From contig NZ_CP138920.1 of NCBI RefSeq assembly GCF_047123815.1, forward strand, positions 3,184,950-3,248,949: DNA of 64,000 nt. The letters run 5' to 3'. The notes under the pieces are model-generated. The model saw nothing but the letters and a program-made list of their open reading frames with translations. It was not told where the DNA came from and ran no database searches. The DNA is from Maricaulis sp017643475. Its GTDB lineage: Bacteria > Pseudomonadota > Alphaproteobacteria > Caulobacterales > Maricaulaceae. This document shows, piece by piece, positions 16,460 to 24,499 of this stretch. The translations under genes were made by a program, and so were the position numbers. Each line of letters starts with the position of its first letter. Position 1 is the first letter of the stretch.

Positions 16460-17662
16460 ATGGCTGATGATCAGGCGCAAACCTCCGAACGTAACTTCAC
16501 GATCAATTTCGGTCCCCAGCACCCGGCGGCACACGGTGTTCTGCGCCTCGTGCTGGAGCTGGACGGCGAGGTTGTCGAACGCGTTGACCCGCATATCGGC
16601 CTCTTGCACCGCGGTACCGAGAAACTGCTCGAGCACAAGACCTATCTCCAGGGTATCGGCTATTTCGACCGTCTCGACTATGTCGCGCCGATGAACCAGG
16701 AGCACGCTTTCTGCATGGCTGCAGAGCGTCTGGCTGGTGTCACCGTGCCGCGCCGTGGCCAGTATATCCGCGTGCTCTATTCGGAAATCGGCCGGATCCT
16801 GAACCATCTTCTCAACGTCACCACCCAGGCCATGGATGTGGGCGCGCTGACGCCGCCGCTCTGGGGTTTTGAAGAGCGTGAGAAGCTGATGATCTTCTAC
16901 GAGCGCGCCTGTGGTGCTCGTATGCACGCGCATTATTTCCGCGTTGGCGGTGTCCACCAGGACCTGCCGCCGCAACTGCTCGCGGACATCCGCCAGTGGT
17001 GTGATGATTTTCCCAAGGCGCTGGACGATATCGACAGCCTGCTGACGGAAAACCGCATCTTCAAACAGCGCAATGCCGATATCGGTATCGTCTCCAAGGA
17101 AGAGGCCCTGGAATGGGGTTTCTCCGGCGTGATGGTGCGCGGTTCCGGCATGGCCTGGGACCTGCGCCGCGCGCAACCGTATGAAGTTTACGACGAGCTC
17201 GAGTTCAACATCCCGGTTGGCAAGAATGGCGATTGTTATGACCGCTATCTCTGCCGCATGGAGGAGATGCGCGAGTCCGTTAAGATCATGATCCAGTGCT
17301 GTGACTGGCTGATGCAGGACGAGAACCAGGGTGAGGTGCTGGCCACCGATTCCAAACATTCTCCGCCACGTCGCGCCGAGATGAAACAGTCCATGGAAGC
17401 CCTGATCCAGCACTTCAAGCTCTACACCGAGGGTGTGCATGTCGATGCGGGCGAGGTCTATGCCTGTGTGGAAGCGCCCAAGGGCGAGTTTGGCGTCTAT
17501 CTCGTGGCCGACGGTACCAACAAGCCGTATCGCGTGAAGATCCGCGCGCCGGGCTTTGCCCACCTGTCCGCCATGGACCACCTCAATCGCGGGCACATGC
17601 TCGCTGACGTATCCGCCATTATTGGTTCACTGGACGTCGTGTTCGGGGAGATCGACCGATGA
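16460..17662 (+). CDS. nuoD: NADH-quinone oxidoreductase subunit D
   Basis: 400 residues; the 49-kDa subunit that forms the quinone pocket with NuoB. N-terminal FGPQHPAAHGVLRL, then DPHIGLLHRGTEKL and the C-terminal DVVFGEIDR are invariant family segments. The stop overlaps the nuoE start by 4 bp (ATGA), showing coupling. Confidence 0.98.
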   Translation: MADDQAQTSERNFTINFGPQHPAAHGVLRLVLELDGEVVERVDPHIGLLHRGTEKLLEHKTYLQGIGYFDRLDYVAPMNQEHAFCMAAERLAGVTVPRRGQYIRVLYSEIGRILNHLLNVTTQAMDVGALTPPLWGFEEREKLMIFYERACGARMHAHYFRVGGVHQDLPPQLLADIRQWCDDFPKALDDIDSLLTENRIFKQRNADIGIVSKEEALEWGFSGVMVRGSGMAWDLRRAQPYEVYDELEFNIPVGKNGDCYDRYLCRMEEMRESVKIMIQCCDWLMQDENQGEVLATDSKHSPPRRAEMKQSMEALIQHFKLYTEGVHVDAGEVYACVEAPKGEFGVYLVADGTNKPYRVKIRAPGFAHLSAMDHLNRGHMLADVSAIIGSLDVVFGEIDR

Positions 17663-18324
17663 GCGTTCGCCGTCTCGCAAAAGAGCAGCCGGATAGCTTC
17701 GCCTTCAACAAGAAGAGCGAAGACGAGATCAAGTTCTGGCTGGGCAAGTACCCGGAAGAGAAAAAGGCCTCTGCCGTCATCCCGATGCTGTGGATCGCGC
17801 AGAAGCAGGAAAGCTGGGTGTCCGAACCGGCAATCCGCGAAATCGCCTCGCGTCTGGATATGCCCTATATCCGCGTCTACGAAGTCGCGACCTTCTACAC
17901 CATGTTCAACCTGGCCCCGGTCGGTGAGCATCTGGTCCAGGTCTGTGGCACGACACCGTGCATGCTGCGTGGCTCTGACGAGCTGATCAAGATCTGCAAG
18001 AACCGGATCGGCAAGCAGCACGAGATTTCCGAAGACGGCAAGTTCACCTGGGTTGAGGTCGAATGCATGGGCGCCTGCGCCAACGCCCCGATGATCCAGC
18101 TCGCCAATGGCGAGGGTGACCATTACATCGAGGATCTCGACGCCGAGAAATTCGAGAAACTGCTCGACGATCTGGCCGCCGGAAACAAGGTCGAGTACGG
18201 CCCGCAATCCGAGCGCAACGCGTCCGAGCCGCACGGCACGTCTGTTCTGTCTGATCCGAGCCTCTATGACGGTTCAAAGGCCAAGAAGATCAAGCTGCCG
18301 AACACAGAGAAGGCGGAGGGCTGA
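17659..18324 (+). CDS. nuoE: NADH-quinone oxidoreductase subunit E
   Basis: 221 residues; thioredoxin-like 24-kDa subunit holding the 2Fe-2S cluster N1a. Four ligands are visible: Cys96, Cys101, Cys136 and Cys140 (VCGTTPCMLRG and ECMGACANAP). A variable C-terminal tail of about 45 residues follows the fold, as in other alphaproteobacteria. Confidence 0.97.
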   Translation: MSVRRLAKEQPDSFAFNKKSEDEIKFWLGKYPEEKKASAVIPMLWIAQKQESWVSEPAIREIASRLDMPYIRVYEVATFYTMFNLAPVGEHLVQVCGTTPCMLRGSDELIKICKNRIGKQHEISEDGKFTWVEVECMGACANAPMIQLANGEGDHYIEDLDAEKFEKLLDDLAAGNKVEYGPQSERNASEPHGTSVLSDPSLYDGSKAKKIKLPNTEKAEG

Positions 18325-18326
18325 TC

Positions 18327-19640
18327 ATGGTAGAGCTTCTCCAGGATAAAGATCGTATCTTCACCAACCTGTTTGGTCATCACAGCCCGGGGCTGGAGGC
18401 TGCCAAACAGCGTGGCGCATGGAATGGCACCAAGGACATCCTTGAACAGGGCCGTCACTGGATCATCGACCAGATGAAAGCCTCCGGCCTGCGTGGCCGC
18501 GGTGGCGCCGGTTTCCCGACCGGCCTGAAATGGTCCTTCATGCCGCAGGAAGTGGGCGCGCGTCCGCATTATCTCGTCGTCAATGCCGACGAATCAGAGC
18601 CGGGCACGTGTAAGGACCGCGAGATCATGCGTCATGATCCGCACCTCCTGATCGAAGGCTGCATGATCGCCTCCTTCGCGATGCAGGCGCACGCTTGTTA
18701 CATCTATCTGCGTGGCGAGTACGTCACCGAGCGCCTGGCGCTCGAAAAAGCCGTCAAGGAGGCCTATGAGGCCAAGCTGATCGGCGAGAAGAACACCAAT
18801 GGCTGGCCGTTCCACGTCTATATCCACCACGGGGCTGGTGCGTATATCTGTGGCGAGGAAACGGCGCTGCTGGAAAGCCTGGAAGGCAAGAAGGGCCAAC
18901 CGCGCCTGAAGCCGCCATTCCCGGCCAATGCCGGCCTTTATGGCTGCCCGACCACGGTGAACAATGTCGAGTCGATCGCGGTTGCCGGCACCATCCTGCG
19001 TCGCGGCGCGGAATGGTTCTCCAGCTTCGGTCGTGAGCGCAATGTCGGCACCAAGATCTTCTCGATCTCGGGTCATGTGAACAATCCCTGTAACGTCGAA
19101 GAAGCCATGTCGATCCCGATGAAAACGCTCATCGAGACACATGCCGGCGGTGTTCGCGGGGGCTGGGACAATCTCAAGGCCGTCATTCCTGGTGGTTCCT
19201 CGGTTTCCCTGCTGCCCAAGGATATCTGCGACGACGTGCTGATGGATTTCGATGCGCTTTCCGCGCACAAGTCCGGTCTGGGTACGGCTGCCGTCATCGT
19301 CATGGACAAGTCCACCGACGTGGTGAAGGCGATTGCCCGGATTTCCTACTTCTACCGTCACGAGAGCTGCGGCCAGTGTACGCCGTGCCGCGAAGGCACC
19401 GGCTGGATGTGGCGCGTCCTGACCCGCATGGCGGCAGGCGAGTCCACGATCGAAGAGATCGACATGCTGCTCGACGTCGCCGGCCAGGTAGAAGGTCACA
19501 CGATCTGTGCCCTGGGTGATGCGGCTGCATGGCCGGTCCAGGGTCTCATTCGCCACTTCCGTCACGAGATTGAAGAGCGGATCAACAATTACCGCGAAGG
19601 CAAACCTGTCTTCGTCAGCCAGTCGGTCGCAGCGGAGTGA
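18327..19640 (+). CDS. nuoF: NADH-quinone oxidoreductase subunit F
   Basis: 437 residues; 51-kDa subunit that binds NADH and FMN and carries 4Fe-4S cluster N3. Nucleotide-binding glycine-rich LRGRGGAGFPTG is at residues 55-66, FMN-site YICGEETALLES is near 172, and cluster ligands are Cys348, Cys351 and Cys354 (CGQCTPCREG) plus a later Cys in HTICALGD. Its stop overlaps the ATG of the next small gene by one base. Confidence 0.98.
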   Translation: MVELLQDKDRIFTNLFGHHSPGLEAAKQRGAWNGTKDILEQGRHWIIDQMKASGLRGRGGAGFPTGLKWSFMPQEVGARPHYLVVNADESEPGTCKDREIMRHDPHLLIEGCMIASFAMQAHACYIYLRGEYVTERLALEKAVKEAYEAKLIGEKNTNGWPFHVYIHHGAGAYICGEETALLESLEGKKGQPRLKPPFPANAGLYGCPTTVNNVESIAVAGTILRRGAEWFSSFGRERNVGTKIFSISGHVNNPCNVEEAMSIPMKTLIETHAGGVRGGWDNLKAVIPGGSSVSLLPKDICDDVLMDFDALSAHKSGLGTAAVIVMDKSTDVVKAIARISYFYRHESCGQCTPCREGTGWMWRVLTRMAAGESTIEEIDMLLDVAGQVEGHTICALGDAAAWPVQGLIRHFRHEIEERINNYREGKPVFVSQSVAAE

Positions 19641-19855
19641 TGGAGATGACTTTCTTCGGCAATCCGCGGTTTATTCCGGTGATGTCCCACAAGGGTGAGA
19701 AGATGCTGCTGCGCGTCGACACCATTGCGACCATCCGGGAGCACGACAAGGGCGGCAGCGTCGTCACCTGTCTGCCCAATGCGTCCTATGCCGGCGAATT
19801 CAAAGTGCAGAATACGATCGAGGAACTCTCGACCCTGTTGAAGGCGAAAGACTAG
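19640..19855 (+). CDS. Small conserved-looking protein inside the nuo operon
   Basis: 71 residues from ATG 19640, or 69 from ATG 19646; the latter is better spaced from CGGAG at 19633-19637. It is not a complex I subunit. It begins TFFGNPRFIPVMSHKGEK and is followed by a compact alternating pattern (MLLRVDTIATIREH, GGSVVTCLPNASYAGEFKVQ, TIEELSTLLKAKD). This strand-strand-strand-helix layout superficially resembles FlbD-like small proteins, but I cannot assign it. Start and stop touch nuoF and nearly touch nuoG (3 bp), so it is surely co-transcribed. Codon use looks like its neighbours. Confidence 0.8.
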   Translation: MEMTFFGNPRFIPVMSHKGEKMLLRVDTIATIREHDKGGSVVTCLPNASYAGEFKVQNTIEELSTLLKAKD

Positions 19856-19858
19856 GCC

Positions 19859-21952
19859 ATGAGCGAAGATCTCCGCAAAATTATCGTCGATGGCGAGGAA
19901 ATCGAAGTACCGAATTCCTACACGCTGTTGCAGGCGGCTGAAGAGGCAGGGCGCGAGATTCCGCGCTTCTGTTATCACGAGCGCCTGTCCGTGGCGGGCA
20001 ATTGCCGCATGTGCCTCGTTGAGCTGGTCGGTGCGCCGAAACCGGCTGCGTCCTGTGCGATGCAGGTGAAAGACATGCGCGGTGGCCCCAATGGTGAGCC
20101 GCCGGCGATGAATACGCTGTCCCCGATGGTCAAGAAGGCCCGCGAAGGTGTGATGGAGTTCCTCCTGATCAACCACCCGCTGGATTGCCCGATCTGTGAC
20201 CAGGGCGGTGAGTGTGACCTGCAGGACCAGGCCCTGGCCTATGGCCGTACCGGTTCCCGTTTCCCGGAGAACAAGCGCGCGGTTGAAGACAAGGAAATGG
20301 GTCCGATCATCTCCACCGAGATGACCCGCTGTATCCAGTGTACGCGCTGTGTCCGCTTCGTCACCGAAGTGGCGGGTTCGCCGGAGATCGGCATGATCGG
20401 TCGCGGTGAAGATGCTGAAATCACGACCTATCTGGAAAGCGCGGTCGAGAGCGAACTGTCCGGCAATGTCATCGATCTGTGCCCGGTTGGCGCGCTGACA
20501 TCCAAGCCGTACGCGTTCAACGCGCGTCCGTGGGAGCTGAAAAAGACCGAGACAATCGACGTGATGGACGCGGTTGGCTCGAATATCCGCGTCGACAATC
20601 GCGGCCCGGCGGTTCTTCGCATCCTGCCGCGCGTCCATGAGGGCGTGAACGAGGAATGGATCTCCGACAAGACGCGTTACGCCTGGGAAGGCCTGGGCAA
20701 ACAGCGTCTGGATCGCCCGTATGTGCGTGAAAACGGCAAGCTGCGTCCGTCTGACTGGACCGAGGCTCTGGGCATCGCCGCTGAAAAGCTGGGCGGTGAC
20801 GCGTCCAAGATCGGTGTTGTTGCCGGCGACATGAACTCTGTTGAAGAGCTCAAGGCCGTCAAGGACCTCGCTGATGCGCTTGGTGTTGCCTCCATCGATT
20901 GTCGCCAGGACGGCGCCAAGATCGGTGGCGGTGCCCGTCAGGACTATCTCTTCAATTCCACGATCGCCGGTATCGAGGACGCGGACGCCATCCTGCTGGT
21001 TGGCACCAATCCGCGGGTTGAGGCCGCGATCATCAATGCCCGTATCCGCAAGACCTGGCTGAACAATGACACCAAGGTCGGTGTTATCGGTGAAGCTGTT
21101 GATCTGACGTATGAATACGAGCATGTCGGCGAAAGCGCCAAGGATCTGGCCGGTCTCAAGAAAAAGCGCTCCGGCTTCATCAAGACGCTGAAAGACGCCA
21201 AACGCCCGATGATCATTGTCGGCTCTGGCGCTCTGACCCGCGGTGATGGCGCCCAGGTGCTCAATGCAGCGGGCGATCTGGCGGCTGCGGTCGGCGCGAT
21301 CAGCGAAGACTGGAATGGTTTCAACGTGCTGCACACGGCTGCATCGCGTGTCGGCGGTCTCGATCTCGGCTTCCTGCCGGGCGAGGGCGGTCATGACGTG
21401 GCGGGCATGCAGTCCACGGCGCTGGACACGGTTGTCCTGCTGGGCGCTGACGAGCTGGACATGTCCAGCTTTGGCGATGCCTTTGTGATCTATGTCGGTT
21501 CGCACGGCGATAATGGCGCACACCGCGCCGACCTGATCCTGCCGGGCGCCGCCTGGACCGAACAGGACGGTATTTTCGTCAACACCGAGGGTCGTGTTCA
21601 GCTGGCTTCGCGTTCCGTCTTCCCGAAAGGCGAAGCGAAAGAGAACTGGGCCATCTTCCGGGCACTGTCCGAGCGCCTCGGCAAGACGCTGCCGTACGAC
21701 AATCTGGAACAGCTGCGCATGAAACTGTTCGAGGACCATCCGGTCTTCGCCGGTATCGACCATGCGCCGGGCGCTGAAGGCGCTGCCGATTTCGACGCCA
21801 AGGCTGTTGGCGAGGCCGGCGATGTCGCGGACGAGGCCTTCACCTCGGCTGTCTCCAACTTCTATTTCACCAACCCGATCGCCCGTGCGTCGGAAACCCT
21901 GGCGGCCTGCTCCGCCCTGCGTTCCGAACCGGCCAAGGTCGCAGCGGAGTAA
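19859..21952 (+). CDS. nuoG: NADH-quinone oxidoreductase subunit G
   Basis: 697 residues; 75-kDa subunit with several Fe-S clusters and a molybdopterin-oxidoreductase-like C-terminal domain. The 2Fe-2S ligands are Cys38, Cys49, Cys52 and Cys66 (FCYHERLSVAGNCRMC). The C-x-x-C-x-x-C pattern CPICDQGGECDLQDQ is at about residues 101-115, and TRCIQCTRCVRF supplies a further 4Fe-4S cluster. The C-terminal region is shorter and more variable than in E. coli, as expected for alphaproteobacteria. Confidence 0.97.
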   Translation: MSEDLRKIIVDGEEIEVPNSYTLLQAAEEAGREIPRFCYHERLSVAGNCRMCLVELVGAPKPAASCAMQVKDMRGGPNGEPPAMNTLSPMVKKAREGVMEFLLINHPLDCPICDQGGECDLQDQALAYGRTGSRFPENKRAVEDKEMGPIISTEMTRCIQCTRCVRFVTEVAGSPEIGMIGRGEDAEITTYLESAVESELSGNVIDLCPVGALTSKPYAFNARPWELKKTETIDVMDAVGSNIRVDNRGPAVLRILPRVHEGVNEEWISDKTRYAWEGLGKQRLDRPYVRENGKLRPSDWTEALGIAAEKLGGDASKIGVVAGDMNSVEELKAVKDLADALGVASIDCRQDGAKIGGGARQDYLFNSTIAGIEDADAILLVGTNPRVEAAIINARIRKTWLNNDTKVGVIGEAVDLTYEYEHVGESAKDLAGLKKKRSGFIKTLKDAKRPMIIVGSGALTRGDGAQVLNAAGDLAAAVGAISEDWNGFNVLHTAASRVGGLDLGFLPGEGGHDVAGMQSTALDTVVLLGADELDMSSFGDAFVIYVGSHGDNGAHRADLILPGAAWTEQDGIFVNTEGRVQLASRSVFPKGEAKENWAIFRALSERLGKTLPYDNLEQLRMKLFEDHPVFAGIDHAPGAEGAADFDAKAVGEAGDVADEAFTSAVSNFYFTNPIARASETLAACSALRSEPAKVAAE

Positions 21953-21958
21953 GCCCTG

Positions 21959-23038
21959 ATGAGCGATTTTGTTGCACAATTTGGCGTCTGGGGCGGGTTC
22001 GGCATGGCCGTGCTGCAGATCCTGGGTTTCGTGATCGTCCTCCTGATCTCACTGGCCTTCCTCTTGCTGATGGACCGCAAGGTCTGGGCCGCGGTCCAGA
22101 TGCGCAAGGGCCCGAACGTGGTCGGTGCCTTCGGTCTGCTGCAGTCCTTTGCCGACTTCTTCAAGTTCGTCTTCAAGGAAATCGTGGTCCCGGCCGGCGC
22201 GGACCGGTCGATGTACCTGCTGGCGCCGCTGATCACGCTGATCCTCGCCTTTGTGACCTGGGCTGTCGTGCCGGTCGCTCCGGGCTGGGTCATCTCCGAC
22301 ATCAATGTGGGTATTCTCTACCTCTTCGCCATGTCCTCGCTGGGTGTCTACGGCATCATCATCGGTGGCTGGGCGTCGAACTCGAAATACCCCTTCCTGG
22401 GCGCGCTGCGCTCGGCGGCACAGATGGTCTCCTACGAGGTTTCCATCGGCTTCATCATCGTCACTGTGCTGCTGTTCGCGGGCTCCATGAGCCTGACGCA
22501 CATCATCGAGGCTCAGGCGGGTGGTTTCTGGAACTGGAACTTCCTCGCCGGTCGCGCACTGATCGAGGATGGCTGGCCGATGTTCATCGTCATGCTGCCG
22601 ATGGCGATCATCTTCTTTATCTCGGCCCTGGCCGAGACCAACCGTCCGCCGTTTGACCTGCCGGAGGCCGAATCCGAGCTCGTGGCCGGTTACCAGGTTG
22701 AGTATTCCTCGACCCCGTACCTGCTTTTCATGGTCGGCGAGTATCTCAACATTGTCCTGATGTGTGCCATGACGACGATCCTGTTCTTCGGGGGCTGGAA
22801 CCCGCCGTTCGAACTCGACACGTCCAGCTGGCCGTATCTCGTCTCCAGCCTGTGGTACTTCTTCTGGTTTGCCATCAAGGTTGTCTTCTTCTTCTTCATG
22901 TTCGCCATGGTGAAGGCTCTCGTACCGCGTTACCGCTATGACCAGCTGATGCGCCTGGGTTGGAAAATCTTCCTGCCGGCCTCTCTCGTCGCGGTTGCCG
23001 TGGTTGGCGCCTACATCGTCTACGGCGCTCAAGGGTGA
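21959..23038 (+). CDS. nuoH: NADH-quinone oxidoreductase subunit H
   Basis: 359 residues, eight hydrophobic segments; the membrane subunit that, with NuoB and NuoD, shapes the quinone channel. Typical segments: LLMDRKVWAAVQMRKGPNVVG (seen as DRKVWAAVQMRKGPN), ALAETNRPPFDLPEAESELV (AETNRPPFDLPEAE) and GYQVEYSS. Normal length. Confidence 0.98.
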   Translation: MSDFVAQFGVWGGFGMAVLQILGFVIVLLISLAFLLLMDRKVWAAVQMRKGPNVVGAFGLLQSFADFFKFVFKEIVVPAGADRSMYLLAPLITLILAFVTWAVVPVAPGWVISDINVGILYLFAMSSLGVYGIIIGGWASNSKYPFLGALRSAAQMVSYEVSIGFIIVTVLLFAGSMSLTHIIEAQAGGFWNWNFLAGRALIEDGWPMFIVMLPMAIIFFISALAETNRPPFDLPEAESELVAGYQVEYSSTPYLLFMVGEYLNIVLMCAMTTILFFGGWNPPFELDTSSWPYLVSSLWYFFWFAIKVVFFFFMFAMVKALVPRYRYDQLMRLGWKIFLPASLVAVAVVGAYIVYGAQG

Positions 23039-23043
23039 TTGTG

Positions 23044-23532
23044 ATGAGCCGTATCTCTCAAGCTATCCGTGGCGCGCTCCTGATGGATTTCTGGTCCGCA
23101 TTCGGACTGGGCATGCGCTATTTCTTCAAGAAGAAGGCGACGCTGAACTATCCCTTCGAGAAGGGTCCGCTCAGCCCGCGCTTCCGTGGCCAGCACGCTC
23201 TGCGTCGCTACGCCAACGGCGAAGAGCGCTGCATTGCCTGCAAACTCTGCGAGGCAATCTGTCCGGCGCAGGCCATCACCATCGAGGCCGAACCGCGTGA
23301 AGACGGCTCCCGCCGCACCACGCGCTACGACATCGACATGACCAAATGCATCTATTGCGGTTTCTGCCAGGAGGCGTGCCCGGTGGATGCAGTGGTGGAA
23401 GGTCCGAACTTCGAATTCGCGGCCGAGACCCGCGAAGAACTCTATTACGATAAGGCGAAACTGCTCGAAAACGGTGACCGTTGGGAACGCGAAATCGCCA
23501 AGAACCTGGAACTTGATGCACCTTACCGCTGA
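23044..23532 (+). CDS. nuoI: NADH-quinone oxidoreductase subunit I
   Basis: 162 residues from ATG 23044; a GTG directly before it is also possible. It has two 4Fe-4S motifs for clusters N6a and N6b: Cys63, 66, 69, 73 (CIACKLCEAIC) and Cys102, 105, 108, 112 (CIYCGFCQEAC). It is the electron relay between NuoG and NuoB. Confidence 0.98.
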   Translation: MSRISQAIRGALLMDFWSAFGLGMRYFFKKKATLNYPFEKGPLSPRFRGQHALRRYANGEERCIACKLCEAICPAQAITIEAEPREDGSRRTTRYDIDMTKCIYCGFCQEACPVDAVVEGPNFEFAAETREELYYDKAKLLENGDRWEREIAKNLELDAPYR

Positions 23533-23574
23533 TCTGTCGGTGCATTGTAAAACTTGAGAATGGAAGAGGGCGCC

Positions 23575-24186
23575 ATGCTCGCATCCCTGGCCTTCTGGGC
23601 CTTTTCCGGTGTCGCGATTGTCTCGGCCTTGATGGTCGTCATCGCGCGTAACCCGGTCAGGTCTGTACTATTCCTGATCCTCGCCTTTTTCTCGGCAGCG
23701 GGTCTTTTCGTACTGCTGGGCGCGGAATTCCTCGCCATGCTGCTGATCGTTGTCTATGTCGGCGCGGTCGCGGTGCTCTTCCTCTTCGTCGTCATGATGC
23801 TTGACGTTGATTTCACCGAGCTGAAACAGGGTTTCCTGGAATACGCGCCGCTCGGTGCCATCGTCGCCCTGATCCTGGCCATCGAGCTGGCCATGATCGG
23901 CCTGACCTGGCGCGCTTCCGAACAGGCCGAGGCGCTGCGCGCTGCGGTGATGCCGGACGGTGTCTCCAACGTCGAGGCGCTCGGGATGATCCTGTATGAC
24001 GACTACATCTATTTCTTCCAGGCTTCCGGCCTCGTCCTGCTGGTTGCCATGATTGGTGCCATCGTGCTGACGCTGCGCCACAAGCCGCATGTGAAACGTC
24101 AGAGCGTCTCCGCTCAGGTCGGTCGCCGTCGCGAAGACGCGGTCGAGCTTGTTAACGTCAAACCGGGACAGGGGATTGGAGAATGA
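23575..24186 (+). CDS. nuoJ: NADH-quinone oxidoreductase subunit J
   Basis: 203 residues, five hydrophobic segments. I chose ATG 23575 (MLASLAFWAFSG), which puts the GGAAGAGGG stretch just upstream; ATG 23560 is the alternative. Conserved: NPVRSVLFLILAFFSAAGLFVLLGAEFLA (seen as NPVRSVLFLILAFF) and the VVYVGAVAVLFLFVVMMLD pi-bulge helix. Overlaps nuoK by 4 bp. Confidence 0.96.
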   Translation: MLASLAFWAFSGVAIVSALMVVIARNPVRSVLFLILAFFSAAGLFVLLGAEFLAMLLIVVYVGAVAVLFLFVVMMLDVDFTELKQGFLEYAPLGAIVALILAIELAMIGLTWRASEQAEALRAAVMPDGVSNVEALGMILYDDYIYFFQASGLVLLVAMIGAIVLTLRHKPHVKRQSVSAQVGRRREDAVELVNVKPGQGIGE

Positions 24187-24494
24187 TGGAAGTCGGTCTG
24201 GGCCATTATCTGGCTGTTGCCGCGATACTGTTCACCATCGGTGTCTTCGGCATTTTCGTGAACCGCAAGAACGTCATCGTCATCCTGATGTCGGTCGAGC
24301 TGATCCTTCTGTCCGTGAACGTCAATCTGGTGGCTTTCTCCAGCTTCCTCGGTGATCTCGCCGGCCAGGTCTTCGCACTCTTCGTGCTGACCGTGGCTGC
24401 CGCCGAAGCCGCTGTGGGGCTCGCCATCCTCGTCGTCTACTTCCGCAACCGGGGTGATATCTCGGTTGAGGGCGTCAACCTGATGAAGGGCTAG
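24183..24494 (+). CDS. nuoK: NADH-quinone oxidoreductase subunit K
   Basis: 103 residues with three membrane helices, homologous to MrpC. The membrane glutamates used in proton transfer are present (LMSVELILLSVN and TVAAAEAAVGLAI). Start may be either of two adjacent ATGs. Overlaps the nuoJ stop. Confidence 0.97.
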   Translation: MMEVGLGHYLAVAAILFTIGVFGIFVNRKNVIVILMSVELILLSVNVNLVAFSSFLGDLAGQVFALFVLTVAAAEAAVGLAILVVYFRNRGDISVEGVNLMKG

Positions 24495-24499
24495 GAAAC

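Noticed and set aside
15923..17596. 557-codon open frame on the minus strand opposite nuoC-nuoD
   Set aside because: Antisense shadow of two conserved genes; composition follows the sense codons.
19589..21979. 796-codon open frame on the minus strand opposite nuoG
   Set aside because: Mirror of the strongly conserved nuoG coding frame in GC-rich DNA; no ribosome site, no recognisable domain.
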